A stretch of DNA of 64,000 nucleotides. Origin: Paenibacillus sp. YN15. Lineage in GTDB: Bacteria > Bacillota > Bacilli > Paenibacillales > NBRC-103111. The notes under the pieces are model-generated. The model was not told where the DNA came from, searched no databases, and saw nothing but the letters and a program-made list of their open reading frames with translations. The DNA lies in NCBI RefSeq assembly GCF_003285005.1, contig NZ_QMFA01000007.1, positions 39,242-103,241 of the forward strand, written 5' to 3'. Both the position numbers and the translations under genes were made by a program. The stretch's first letter is position 1; each line of letters starts with the position of its first letter. Below, piece by piece: positions 39,618 to 48,968 of the stretch.

Positions 39618-40196
39618 ATGAAACGAAAAATCCTTTTAGCAACAATACTAGGATCGTTTTTTTTCTCGGGAATAGCTTTTTCAGAAGTCATGCATGGAAG
39701 TTTCAAAGGGTTTCCTATAGTTAAATTATTTATCGATGGAAAAGAAATTAATAATGAAGTTCCTGCAATAGTAGTTGATGGGAATACATTGGTTCCGCTC
39801 CGAGTCATTTCAGAAGCGTTAGGCAGAGAAATCTCATGGGATGGTGACTCACAGTCTGTTTTTGTTGGAAAAAAGCCTTCTAATAGCAATGCTCAATCAA
39901 CAAATCAAAACTTTGAATTTTCAGGACTGAATGATTACTACGATGATGGCCTCTTAGGTATCTATCACGTCACTGGACAAGTCAAGAATATTTCCGGAGA
40001 AAGGACATCTCGATTTATCGAAATTACTGTAACTTTACTTGACAAGAATAAAAAGGTCTTGAGAACACAGTCTGGGTATTTAAGCTCTTTTGGGGGGCTG
40101 GATAATAATGAGACAGGGTCGTTTGATATTCAATTTATAAATCCTCCGAAAAATATTGCTGAATATGAGGTGAAAGTTAAATCCTCTGGATTTTGA
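39618..40196 (+). CDS. secreted stalk-domain protein with FxLYD-like C-terminus
   Basis: 192 residues. A signal peptide (MKRKILLATILGSFFFSGIA) precedes one copper-amine-oxidase N-terminal-like domain (VKLFIDGKEIN ... NTLVPLRVISEALGREISWD). A beta-sandwich domain (about 110-190) follows, with GQVKNISGERTSRFIEITVT and NNETGSFDIQF, typical of FxLYD-type domains. The AAAGGAGG ribosome site is six bases before the ATG. The gene is A+T-richer than its neighbours. The role is probably structural or ligand-binding at the envelope. Confidence 0.8.
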   Translation: MKRKILLATILGSFFFSGIAFSEVMHGSFKGFPIVKLFIDGKEINNEVPAIVVDGNTLVPLRVISEALGREISWDGDSQSVFVGKKPSNSNAQSTNQNFEFSGLNDYYDDGLLGIYHVTGQVKNISGERTSRFIEITVTLLDKNKKVLRTQSGYLSSFGGLDNNETGSFDIQFINPPKNIAEYEVKVKSSGF

Positions 40197-40238
40197 TATG
40201 GATTGATGGCCTACTACGTCTGGGCCGGCTACAAGTAG

Positions 40239-40286
40239 CAAAACAGCAGAACTCTTGGACATGATCCAAAGTTCTGCTGTTTTGTG
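40239..40286. terminator. bidirectional terminator
   Basis: CAAAACAGCAGAACTCTTGGA pairs with TCCAAAGTTCTGCTGTTTTG across a short loop. It lies between converging genes. Confidence 0.85.
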
Positions 40287-40326
40287 TAAAAGGGTTTTGC
40301 ATGTATGCATGATTACTGCTATTCGA

Positions 40327-42780
40327 TTACGGATTCAGATGGCGGTCCAGGAACTTCTCCAGCGCCCGATAGAAATCCAATTGGTTCTCCGTATTGTAGA
40401 AGCCATGCCCTTCATCCTGCTTCAGCATATACGGCACATCTACTCCCCGCTCCTTGAGGGCCTGGACGATCTGGTCGGATTCCGCCTGGTTCACCCGGGG
40501 ATCATTGGCTCCCTGGGCCACAAACAGCGGCGCTTTGATCTGGTCCACATGGAACAGCGGCGAAATCGCCTCCAGCAGCTCCTTATCCTTCACCGGATCG
40601 CCTACCCGCTGGTTGAACAGCTCCCGCTCCGACTCCCAATACGGCGGCAGAGAGCCCAGCAGCGTAAACAGGTTGGACGGGCCCACGTAGCTGACACCGG
40701 CGGCATACACCTCCGGCGTAAAGGTCAGGCCTGCCAAAGCGGCATACCCGCCGTAGGATGCGCCGTAGATGGCCACCCGGTCCGCATCGGCAATGCCTTG
40801 CTCCACCAGCCATTCCACACCGTCGGTAAGGTCATTCTGCATGGCCTTGCCCCATTCCTTGTTGCCGGCATCCAGGAAAGCCTTGCCGTAGCCGGTGGAG
40901 CCGCGGAAATTCACCTGCAGCACTGCATAGCCGCGGCTGGCCAGGAATTGCACCTCCGGATTGTAGCCCCAGGCATCACGGGCCCATGGGCCGCCATGGG
41001 GATTGACCACCAAGGGCAGATCCTTGGCCTCCTTGCCCTTCGGCAGAGTCAGGTATCCGTTCAGCGTCAGCCCGTCACGGGATTTGAAGGTGACCGGCTT
41101 CATATCCGCCAGCTTGCTCTCGTCGAGCCAGTAGGACAGCTCGGCGATTTTTTCCAGACTGCCGGTTTCCGCATTATAGGTGTAGTCCACACCCTTGTTC
41201 TTGTCGTTGTAAGCCTGGAAGCGGAAATTGCCCTTCTCGTCGGGAACGCCGATGGCGATTTCCATACCCGGCAGCTCCTTGCGGATGGAGTCGTAGACCT
41301 TTTCCAAATCGGCATCAAAGAAGGTATAGTGTACTTTGTCCGTGATATAAACGGCAGCTACGATGGTTTTAGTGGCGCGAGACGGGACAATGCCCGACAC
41401 ATCCACATCCGGATGGGCAAATACGGTTTTCACCACTTTATTGGCCCCCGGATCAAATTCCACCACTGCCGCCTTATCCGCCTCCAGGTTGGACAGAGCG
41501 TACAGATGCTTATTGTCGTAAGTGAACATCAGCGGGCTGAAGGTTTCGCCCAGGCCGGTATCCAGGAGGGGCTTGAAGGCATCCTCCTCTTTTTCTCGAT
41601 AAAGCAAGGAAGAAACATTTCCGTCGCTGGAAATAGCGATCCGCAGCTTGCCGTTGTTATCTGTCATCCAGCCGGTAATGTTGCCGGGGTTTTCCGCCGC
41701 CAGCACCGCCTCGCCGGTATTCATATTCACCCGGTACACGTCGAAAATCCGCGGGTCCCGCTTGTTCATGCCAATGAGCACATGATCCGGAAGATCCGGC
41801 AGAATGTCGATCAATTGGGAGGTCGTGTTCTCATACGGAGTCAGGTCCCGCTGCCCTTTGCCGTCGATGCCTACCACCAGCAGATGGTAGTTCTCGTCTC
41901 CGCCGCTGTCCTTGGCATAAATCAGCCGGTCATTGGACACCCAAGCAAATCCGGCGATGCTCCGTTCTGTTTCATGGGTAAGCTGAACCGCTTTCTCCTG
42001 GCCAACCTCCATCACAAACAGATTCAGCCTGTTATTCACTGGCTGTATGAAGGCCATGTGCTTGCCGTCCGGGGAAAGCTGGAACCCCTGCTGGTCCGAC
42101 TCCCGGAAGAATTCCTCCAGAGGGATAGCGCCGGGATCAGCCACATCCAGCCCCAGAGTCAGATACAGGGCGCGGCCAAATTCACCCTTGGTGACCGCTG
42201 CTTGAGGAGCGAAATTCTGCCCGTCCCAGATAAAATGCTGCTTCAGCTTCAGCGCATCCGCGGCATGTACGGTGGCAATGGTTTGCCCATCGGCATATCC
42301 GGTTTGGATGCCGTTGTCATTCAGCAGGAATGCCCGGCTGAGAAGGGAGGCCAGCTGCTCCCGGGTCAGCGCGGAGTCCGGCTGATAGCCGCTGTCGCCG
42401 CCTTGCACGATGCCCTGCTCACGAAGGGCGTAGATGGCAGGCGCCGCCGCATTCTCCGCCGATACATCGGGGAAGCCAACAAGGGCTGCGGGCGCCTGGA
42501 ACTGAAGCGCCTGCTGCAGAAGCACAGCCGCCTGGGCCCGGGTAATGGGGTCGGACGCATTTTGCAAATCCTCGGTGAATTCTATGTACCCCCGGGTAAT
42601 CAGCGAACGCAGATATTCGCCGCCGTCATTGACAAGCGCAGTTGCCGTTCCGGCCGACTGCCCGGTTGCCGCGGCAGCGGAAGCCGCCTGGGCCGCCGGC
42701 AAATAGGAAGTTGCGATAAGTGCCAAAAGCAGAATGCCAACGCTGATCTTGCGCATGGATTGAAGTGTTTGCTTGAACAA
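40327..42780 (-). CDS. SLH-anchored prolyl-oligopeptidase-family (S9) peptidase
   Basis: 817 residues, exported. The signal peptide ends near AAQA (about 33). Two to three SLH-type repeats (about 50-215: [40 protein letters not shown]) bind the cell-wall polymer. A WD-like propeller (about 225-530) precedes the alpha/beta-hydrolase domain. Catalytic Ser is in [13 protein letters not shown], Asp in GANDPRVNQ and His in DEGHGFYN. It should cleave peptides or small substrates at the cell surface. It is transcribed alone, divergent from the MBOAT gene. The SLH-S9 fusion is typical of Paenibacillus. Confidence 0.9.
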   Translation of the reverse strand: MFKQTLQSMRKISVGILLLALIATSYLPAAQAASAAAATGQSAGTATALVNDGGEYLRSLITRGYIEFTEDLQNASDPITRAQAAVLLQQALQFQAPAALVGFPDVSAENAAAPAIYALREQGIVQGGDSGYQPDSALTREQLASLLSRAFLLNDNGIQTGYADGQTIATVHAADALKLKQHFIWDGQNFAPQAAVTKGEFGRALYLTLGLDVADPGAIPLEEFFRESDQQGFQLSPDGKHMAFIQPVNNRLNLFVMEVGQEKAVQLTHETERSIAGFAWVSNDRLIYAKDSGGDENYHLLVVGIDGKGQRDLTPYENTTSQLIDILPDLPDHVLIGMNKRDPRIFDVYRVNMNTGEAVLAAENPGNITGWMTDNNGKLRIAISSDGNVSSLLYREKEEDAFKPLLDTGLGETFSPLMFTYDNKHLYALSNLEADKAAVVEFDPGANKVVKTVFAHPDVDVSGIVPSRATKTIVAAVYITDKVHYTFFDADLEKVYDSIRKELPGMEIAIGVPDEKGNFRFQAYNDKNKGVDYTYNAETGSLEKIAELSYWLDESKLADMKPVTFKSRDGLTLNGYLTLPKGKEAKDLPLVVNPHGGPWARDAWGYNPEVQFLASRGYAVLQVNFRGSTGYGKAFLDAGNKEWGKAMQNDLTDGVEWLVEQGIADADRVAIYGASYGGYAALAGLTFTPEVYAAGVSYVGPSNLFTLLGSLPPYWESERELFNQRVGDPVKDKELLEAISPLFHVDQIKAPLFVAQGANDPRVNQAESDQIVQALKERGVDVPYMLKQDEGHGFYNTENQLDFYRALEKFLDRHLNP

Positions 42781-42942
42781 CTGATCTCCTCCTTCATAGA
42801 TATATTGTCCTGACCGCTGTCCTCCCGCTCATACGGACAAGCTGCGGACGCCTTCTTCATTATACGACTATCCATCCAGATCGTTCCAATTTTCCGAAAA
42901 ATACTCCCTTCCTGTTTGCGTGAGCAGTCATGCGTCTCATTG

Positions 42943-42971
42943 TTAACAGCGCTGGCGAAAAATGCTATACT
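42943..42971 (+). promoter_or_regulatory. promoter of the DltB-like MBOAT gene
   Basis: TTAACA (42943-42948), 17 bases, TATACT (42966-42971). AAAAATGCTATACTACT and the following TTATTGC are shared with the promoter at 31207, while the more distant flanks differ. Confidence 0.82.
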
Positions 42972-43011
42972 ACTCTTATTGCTTTCGTTAGGAATGAGGA
43001 GATTGGACACA

Positions 43012-44168
43012 TGTGGTACTTGAATATGACGGCTGTGCTGGCCATTGCCGGCATGTCCGTAATTATGGGGCTGACCCGCAGGCTGCCCGGCCAGAAGCGG
43101 TGGCTGCTTCTGGCCTTCAACCTGGCCTTCATCGGCTTGTACAGCCAGCGGCTGCTTGTTTTTTATGCGGCGTATACGTTGATCAATTATGCATTGTTTG
43201 TGTTCCTGGCCCGGATAGAGCGCCGGAAGCTGTTCTGGTTCATTCTGTTTTTGGCCTTGAATGTGGGAGGCGTCGTCCTGCTCCGCCTGGCGGATATGGA
43301 GGTTTTCCACCATCCGGTATTGGGCGCTTTGGTCACCATCGGCATTATCTATAACGTGCTTAAAGCCATTGACGCTCTCTACTTTGCCTATTTTATCGGA
43401 CGGGACGCCGTCTGCAAGCCGGTGGATTACGCCAACTACCTGCTGTTTGTGCCTACCTTCACCTCCGGCCCGATTCTGAAGTTCCGTGATTTCATCGCGG
43501 ATACCAAGGTTCCTTATCAGGTGGATGCGGCGATGGCGGAGGCTTGCGTCAAGCGGATCATTCTCGGCATGTTCAAAAAAATCGTGCTGGTCACCTGGAT
43601 GACCACCGCCTTTGACCATGTGGCGGCAGGGACGCTGAACACCTTCACCTCGCTGTTTCTCATGGTATGGTTCTATATCCTGATCTTCTTCGATTTCTCC
43701 GGATATTCGGACATTGCCGTGGGCTTCGGACGGCTGTTCGGCTATCAGGTGCCCGAGAACTTCAAACGGCCCTTCATGTCGCCTACCCTGACCCAATATT
43801 GGCGCAACTGGCATGCCACTCTGGGGGACTGGTTCCGTGACCACATCTACATGTTTTTCTCCCGGAAATCCCCCTCCAAGTGGACCGGCGCCGGGTTATC
43901 CGTCCTGATTATGGTGCTTATCGGCCTGTGGCATGGCTTCACATGGCTCTATGTGGCCTGGGGGGTCTACCATGGCATCATCATCGCTGCAGAATCCTTG
44001 CTGAAAAAATCCTTGGTCAACCGCAAAAAGGTGTCCAAGCTGTACTTTTACTGGCGCTGCTTTCTGACCCAATCCATCGTGACCCTGGCAGTCATCGTAT
44101 ATTGTCCCAACCATGAAATTGTCATCCGCATTTATAAAGGCTTGCTTCATTTCCCCTCCTTCTTCTGA
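43012..44168 (+). CDS. MBOAT-family membrane acyltransferase, DltB-like
   Basis: A 385-residue polytopic membrane protein. Motifs are NYLLFVPTFTSGPILKFRDF, FDFSGYSDIAVGFGRLFGY, YWRNWHATLGDWFRDHIYMF and the catalytic-His segment LIGLWHGFTWLYVAWG. DltB forms the channel through which the amino acid leaves its carrier protein for the outer face. This protein is shorter than the AlgI-type MBOAT at 22356 and closer to DltB in layout. It is the natural partner of the carrier protein/ligase locus, whose promoter it shares. ATG 43012 follows GAGGAGATTGG; the open frame from 42930 crosses the promoter. Confidence 0.83.
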
Positions 44169-44274
44169 AGGTACAAAATCGGATACAAACTCCGCAACTT
44201 CGGACATAGTAAGAGCAGGGCTTTTTTTCTACAATGAAAGCAGTATGCAATCCATAACGGAGGTGCTTTTTTTA

Positions 44275-45243
44275 ATGAAATTGGGTGTGTTCACTGTACT
44301 GTTCCAACAAAAGCCGTTTGAGGAAATGCTGGATCATGTGGCATCCAAAGGCCTGCAAGCCGTAGAAATCGGCACCGGCGGATATCCCGGCACCGCTCAC
44401 TGCAATCCGGATGAGCTGCTGGGCGATGCAGCCAAACTGAAAGCATTTAAGCAGGCGGTGGAGTCCCGCGGCCTGATCATCAGCGCCTTATCCTGCCACG
44501 GCAATCCCCTGCATCCGCAGAAGGACGTCGCCAAGGACTATCATGATACCTTCATCAAAACCGTCAAGCTGGCCCAAAAGCTGGAGGTTCCGGTGGTCAA
44601 CACCTTCTCCGGCTGTCCCGGCGACCACGAAGGCGCCAAGTATCCCAACTGGCCGGTAGCTCCCTGGCCCAACGACTACCAAGAGATTCTCAAGTGGCAA
44701 TGGGAAGAAAAAATCATTCCGTACTGGACGGAAATGGGCAAATTCGCAGCCGATCATCAAGTCAAGATTGGGCTGGAGCTGCACGGCGGCTTCTCCGTCC
44801 ATACACCGGCAACCCTCCTGCGTCTGCGCGATGCAGCCGGGGAAGCCATCGGCGCCAATCTGGACCCGAGCCATATGTGGTGGCAGGGCATTGATCCGGT
44901 GCAAGCGGTGCAAGTCCTGGGCCGCGCCGGCGCCATCCACCATTTCCATGCCAAGGATACCTCCATTGATCCCATCAATGTGAACAAGTATGGCCTTACG
45001 GACATGCAGACCTATGACCACATGCTGGACCGGGCCTGGCAGTTCCGCAGCGTAGGCTTTGGCCATGACCTGAAGACCTGGGCCGATATCATGAGCGCCC
45101 TGCGTCTGGTGGGTTATGATTACGTGGTCAGCATTGAGCATGAAGACGGGCTGATGTCCATTGACGAGGGCTTTGCCAAGGCTGTCGCCAACCTGCAGCA
45201 GGTTCTGATCAAGGAGCCTCTGGGCGAGGCCTGGTGGATTTAG
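44275..45243 (+). CDS. sugar-phosphate isomerase/epimerase (xylose-isomerase-like TIM barrel)
   Basis: A 322-residue AP-endonuclease-2-type TIM barrel. Metal-site motifs are AVEIGTGGYPG, VVNTFSGCPGD, KIGLELHGGF (Glu), GANLDPSHMWWQG (Asp, His), IHHFHAKDT (His) and YVVSIEHED (Glu). It is likely an inositol or keto-sugar isomerase; the substrate is unknown. ATG 44275 follows GGAGGTG. It ends at a clear terminator and is 106 bases after the MBOAT gene. Confidence 0.87.
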   Translation: MKLGVFTVLFQQKPFEEMLDHVASKGLQAVEIGTGGYPGTAHCNPDELLGDAAKLKAFKQAVESRGLIISALSCHGNPLHPQKDVAKDYHDTFIKTVKLAQKLEVPVVNTFSGCPGDHEGAKYPNWPVAPWPNDYQEILKWQWEEKIIPYWTEMGKFAADHQVKIGLELHGGFSVHTPATLLRLRDAAGEAIGANLDPSHMWWQGIDPVQAVQVLGRAGAIHHFHAKDTSIDPINVNKYGLTDMQTYDHMLDRAWQFRSVGFGHDLKTWADIMSALRLVGYDYVVSIEHEDGLMSIDEGFAKAVANLQQVLIKEPLGEAWWI

Positions 45244-45269
45244 GAAAGGATGCTGGCTGCGTTGCACCT

Positions 45270-45304
45270 TCAACCGCAGGGCTTTAAAGCTCTGCGGTTT
45301 TTTC
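45270..45304 (+). terminator. terminator after the isomerase gene
   Basis: AACCGCAGGGCTTTAAAGCTCTGCGGTT followed by TTTT. Confidence 0.88.
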
Positions 45305-45460
45305 GTGTCCGGTTATATAACGGAAATGTCTGTTTTTTATAACAAAGCCTTATGGCACCTGGCATTTACGCTAGGCTTGGGATGTGGTACGATAGCTGTA
45401 CAAAAACATACTAGATTAATCGGATTTATTTTTTGGAATCCGAAGGAGGATACGGGCGCT

Positions 45461-47074
45461 ATGGCTTATCAACCTATTTGGGCGGAAGACACCTCAAAGT
45501 TAAACAAGGTCGAGCTGATCAAGCTTGAAAAAGACGGTCTGGATGTCATTCGTACCATTATTGAGGAATATGCAGCCGGAGGCTATGCCTCCATTACCGA
45601 GGATGATTTGAACCGGTTCAAATGGGCCGGAGTGTATGAGCAGAAGCCCCGGGACGGCCACTTCATGATGCGGGTGCGGATTAATACCGGCATCTTGAGC
45701 GCTGACCAGGCCCGGGTGCTGGCCGGCATCTCCCGGGATTACGGACGCAACCTGCTGGATATTACCACCCGCCAGGCGATACAGTTCCATTGGCTTAAGG
45801 TAGAGCATCTGCCGGATATTTTTAAGCGCCTGGAATCCGTCGGGCTCTATTCCTACGAGGCCTGCGGCGACTGCCCCCGCACCATTGTCGGCAATCCCCT
45901 GGCCGGGATTGACCCCAATGAGCTGCTGGATACGGAGGATTTGGTGAATCAGGTGAATGACTTCTTCATCCTGAACCGGGATTTCTCCAATCTTCCCCGC
46001 AAATTCAAAATGTCCATTTCCAGCAATATCTACAATACCGCCCATGCGGAAATCAATGACCTGGCCTTCACTCCCGCTGTGAAGGTGATCGACGGCCAGG
46101 AAGTGACCGGCTTCCATGTATGGGTGGGAGGCGGCTTGTCTGCCAAGCCTCATTTGGCCAAACGGCTGGATGTGTTCGTACGTCCCGAGGATGTGCTGAA
46201 GGTGGCTGTGGGCACTGTAACTATTTTCCGGGATTACGGCTACCGGGAAAAGCGCCATCATGCCCGGCTGAAGTTCCTGATGGCGGACTGGGGACCGGAG
46301 AAGTTCCTGGAGAAGCTGACAGAGATCATCGGGGAGCTGCCCTCATCCGGAGAAGATAAGACCGTCGGCTGGAATGCCGCCTACTTTGACGGCGTCCATC
46401 CCCAGAAGCAGCCCGGCCTGAACTACGTGGGCCTGAATGTGCCTGTGGGACGACTGACCGGAGATGAGCTTGAAGAGCTGGCCCGGCTGTCCGATGAATA
46501 CGGCCAAGGCTCCCTGCGCACCACCATGTCCCAGAATATTATCTTCTCGGATATTCCCGACAGCAAGGTGGAGGCGCTTTTGGCAGAGCCGCTGCTGAAG
46601 CGGTTGACGCCCAATCCCAACACCTTCATGAGCCGCACCGTTTCCTGCACAGGCAATGAGTTCTGCAATCTGGCGATTGTGGAAACCAAGGTTCGGGCAG
46701 TGCGTGTAGCCGAGTATCTGGATGAGCATGTGGACTTAAACGAGGATATCCGCATTCACTTCGTAGGCTGCCCCAATGCCTGCGGACAAAAGCAAATCGC
46801 CGACATCGGCCTCCAGGGCTCTCTGGTGAAAACCCCGGAGGGCACGGTAGACGCCTTCGATATTGCCATCGGCGGCACCCTGGGCCCCGGCGCCCAATTC
46901 AACCAGCCGCTGAAGGGTCGGGTGAAGGGCGATGAGGTAGGCCCGGTGCTGGCCCGGCTGATCCTGTATTACAAGGAAAACCGCAACGAAGGGGAGTCCT
47001 TCAACCGGTTTGTGGCCCGGGTGGGCGTACCGGCCTTCCAGGATGTGCTGAACGGCATTCTGGCGGCTTCCTAA
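45461..47074 (+). CDS. ferredoxin-type nitrite/sulfite reductase
   Basis: A 537-residue siroheme/[4Fe-4S] reductase with two ferrodoxin-like half domains (about 60-130 and 320-385) and two haem/cluster domains. Cluster cysteines are in RTVSCTGNEFCNLA (Cx5C) and VGCPNACGQ (Cx3C). The siroheme-contact arginines are in TTRQAIQFHW and SLRTTMSQNI. It reduces nitrite or sulfite with six electrons in the cytoplasm; which one cannot be told from sequence. No cysJ or nirD partner is adjacent, so ferredoxin is the likely donor. ATG 45461 follows AAGGAGG; the open frame back to 45305 has no ribosome site. Confidence 0.9.
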   Translation: MAYQPIWAEDTSKLNKVELIKLEKDGLDVIRTIIEEYAAGGYASITEDDLNRFKWAGVYEQKPRDGHFMMRVRINTGILSADQARVLAGISRDYGRNLLDITTRQAIQFHWLKVEHLPDIFKRLESVGLYSYEACGDCPRTIVGNPLAGIDPNELLDTEDLVNQVNDFFILNRDFSNLPRKFKMSISSNIYNTAHAEINDLAFTPAVKVIDGQEVTGFHVWVGGGLSAKPHLAKRLDVFVRPEDVLKVAVGTVTIFRDYGYREKRHHARLKFLMADWGPEKFLEKLTEIIGELPSSGEDKTVGWNAAYFDGVHPQKQPGLNYVGLNVPVGRLTGDELEELARLSDEYGQGSLRTTMSQNIIFSDIPDSKVEALLAEPLLKRLTPNPNTFMSRTVSCTGNEFCNLAIVETKVRAVRVAEYLDEHVDLNEDIRIHFVGCPNACGQKQIADIGLQGSLVKTPEGTVDAFDIAIGGTLGPGAQFNQPLKGRVKGDEVGPVLARLILYYKENRNEGESFNRFVARVGVPAFQDVLNGILAAS

Positions 47075-47091
47075 TATGCGCAACTAAAGTG

Positions 47092-47126
47092 AAAGAACCT
47101 GGACGGGGCGGCAGCCCCCAGGTTCT
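47092..47126 (+). terminator. terminator after the reductase gene
   Basis: AAGAACCTGG ... CCAGGTTCTTTTT, with a G/C-rich paired loop, 18 bases after the stop. Confidence 0.87.
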
Positions 47127-47433
47127 TTTTGTTTGGACTCATGCTGCCTCCCGGCAGATGGCCGCTGGTCGCGCCTGCCTGACCAAGCTTCCGCCATAAT
47201 GGAACTCAGCGACGCTTATATGCCGAAAATCCGCCATTGTGCGTTCTTGCGGAACTCAGAAGCTCTTATTAGGCATTTCCGGTCACTTTTGGGCCGATTG
47301 GCGGTATCTTTGTGGTTTTACAGCTTCTCATTTCCGTTATGGTCGTATTCATCTGGATTTTCCCCTGTAAGCGTCGGATAGTTCCGTTGCCAAAAACGGA
47401 CCGGCAGAGCAGAGCAAGGATACTCGGCATGAT
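47127..47433. other. intergenic region with degenerate short repeats
   Basis: There is no supported gene. GGAACTCAG followed a few bases later by GCTTAT or GCTCTTATT occurs near 47201 and 47250, and a looser inverted copy lies near 47325. It resembles dispersed intergenic repeats elsewhere in the window. Confidence 0.4.
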
Positions 47434-48249
47434 TTACCCGGATGCTGGTCTCGGACCCTGAATATACTCCTCGGGAGTTTGCCCGGTCACATTCTTGAAA
47501 TCCTTAATAAAATGGGCCTGGTCGTGGTAGCCTAAATCCATGGCCAGCTTTACCAGTTCGCCATGCCTGCCGCTGTCCAGCCGCTCTGCCGCATCCTGTA
47601 TCCGGTACAGCCGGATCACCCATTTGGGGCTGACCCCTACATATTGGTCAAACAAACGCTGAACAGTCCGCTTATGCAATCCCATGCGGACACAAAGCAT
47701 GTCCACCTTCGTTAGCTCCCGGTCCTTGGCAATGTCCTCCACGGCTTCCCGGATAAGCTGCGCCTGAGGGTCAGGTTCGGGTAAACGGCGCATAAGCACC
47801 CTCTCCATCTCCTCTGCCATGGCCTGTTCATCCTTAAGGCCGAGCACCGGCTCCTCCAGTTCTTCACCAGTAAGCCCCAGCACTCTCATTACCGGAACAG
47901 GCTTGCCCCGCCACCTGGATAAAGGCTCCCCCAAAAAAGGATAGAACCCTCCAGGGTGAAACTTTACGCCGAAGACACAGCCGCTTCCTTGCAGCAGATA
48001 AGAGAAGGTCGCCGTTCCCGGAGCAAAACAGGCCGTTTTTCCCGGCTCCACCACTAAATTGACGCATGGATTCGGCACCACCACCTGATTGTAGCGTTCA
48101 CCCTCGGCCAATTCCCATCTGACCCCCCAGTAGTGCTTAATGAAAGGCGCCAGCTCCGGCGAAGGAGGGATGCGGGTCAGACGGAACCGCTGTGTCCCGT
48201 CATTCATATGAAGCACACCTAAGGCCGGTGAGGGTATGTTATGGTTCAC
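47434..48249 (-). CDS. AraC-family regulator with DUF6597-like sensor domain
   Basis: 271 residues. The N-terminal domain (about 20-150) starts IPPSPELAPFIKHYWGVRWE and contains VVVPNPCVNLVVEPG and VFGVKFHPGGFYPFLG, the pattern of the DUF6597 group. The C-terminal AraC domain (about 165-265) has two helix-turn-helices: MGLHKRTVQRLFDQYVGVSP and AMDLGYHDQAHFIKDFKNVT followed by GQTPEEY. GTG 48249 is probable; MNDGTQRF at 48207 is an alternative. It is divergent from an SRPBCC gene, which it may control. Confidence 0.87.
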   Translation of the reverse strand: MNHNIPSPALGVLHMNDGTQRFRLTRIPPSPELAPFIKHYWGVRWELAEGERYNQVVVPNPCVNLVVEPGKTACFAPGTATFSYLLQGSGCVFGVKFHPGGFYPFLGEPLSRWRGKPVPVMRVLGLTGEELEEPVLGLKDEQAMAEEMERVLMRRLPEPDPQAQLIREAVEDIAKDRELTKVDMLCVRMGLHKRTVQRLFDQYVGVSPKWVIRLYRIQDAAERLDSGRHGELVKLAMDLGYHDQAHFIKDFKNVTGQTPEEYIQGPRPASG

Positions 48250-48299
48250 AAGGCATCACTCTCCCTGAATAAAAGATGCTTGCCCAAAAGAAGCCTCTC

Positions 48300-48315
48300 G
48301 CAAGAAGCTTCTTGC
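48300..48315. promoter_or_regulatory. 16-base palindrome between AraC and SRPBCC genes
   Basis: GCAAGAAGCTTCTTGC is a perfect palindrome 51 bases upstream of the AraC-type gene and 92 before the SRPBCC gene. It may be an operator. Confidence 0.4.
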
Positions 48316-48406
48316 AAGCTTGATTTCGGCTGTCGCGTTTTTACAAGACTTGTCCGCCCCCGCATCATATAGTAAAAGCAGAATTGCCAAAAAAGGAGGA
48401 AGCTTT

Positions 48407-48856
48407 ATGGGACATCAATATGACTTTTATGTAGCGGCTACCCCGGAGCAGCTGTGGCAAATCCTCACCGGGCCAGAGGGGGTCCGGCAAATATTTTTCG
48501 GCTGCGAATTGCGTTCCACCTTTCAGCCCGGGGAGGCTTTTGCCTACGTTGGTCCCGGCAATGACGGTCCGGAAACGGTTCATGTGTATGGAACCTGGCT
48601 GGAATGGGAGCCCCATCGCAAATTCAGCTATGTGGAGCATCCCGGCCCTTCTTATGCGCCGAATCACGCCGAACTGGAATCCCGGGTAACCTTTACCTTT
48701 GAGCCTGTAGGCAGCTGCACCAAAATGAGACTGGTCAATGACCAGTTCACACCCGGCCATCCCGCTATAGAACGGTCCGGAGAAAGCTGGTGGATGATCC
48801 TGAGCAACATCAAAACCCTGGCGGAAACCGGGAAAACCTTGGATTTTGGCTGGTAG
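48407..48856 (+). CDS. SRPBCC / AHSA1-domain protein
   Basis: A 149-residue START-like domain protein: YDFYVAATPEQLWQILTGPE at the start, then FFGCELRSTFQPGEAF, TWLEWEPHRKFSYV and the C-terminal helix SWWMILSNIKTLAETG. Such proteins bind hydrophobic ligands or act as small stress factors. AAAGGAGG precedes ATG 48407 by about eight bases. Confidence 0.87.
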   Translation: MGHQYDFYVAATPEQLWQILTGPEGVRQIFFGCELRSTFQPGEAFAYVGPGNDGPETVHVYGTWLEWEPHRKFSYVEHPGPSYAPNHAELESRVTFTFEPVGSCTKMRLVNDQFTPGHPAIERSGESWWMILSNIKTLAETGKTLDFGW

Positions 48857-48876
48857 GAACTATAACTCTTCTAACA

Positions 48877-48928
48877 CAAAAACGCCGCATGCCGTACAAG
48901 CCTCCTGTACGATATGCGGCGTTTTGAT
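48877..48928. terminator. bidirectional terminator between SRPBCC gene and uvrA
   Basis: AAAACGCCGCAT pairs with ATGCGGCGTTTT, with an inner GTACA..TGTAC stem. It serves both converging genes. Confidence 0.85.
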
Positions 48929-48968
48929 TGCCGGCCAGACTGTTTTCGTTGGCAGGCTGCCTACATTT

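Noticed and set aside
40255-42813. An 852-codon open frame on the plus strand opposite the S9 peptidase
   Set aside because: It is the antisense of a well-conserved high-GC gene; such mirror frames also appear opposite uvrA, uvrB and the FG-GAP gene.
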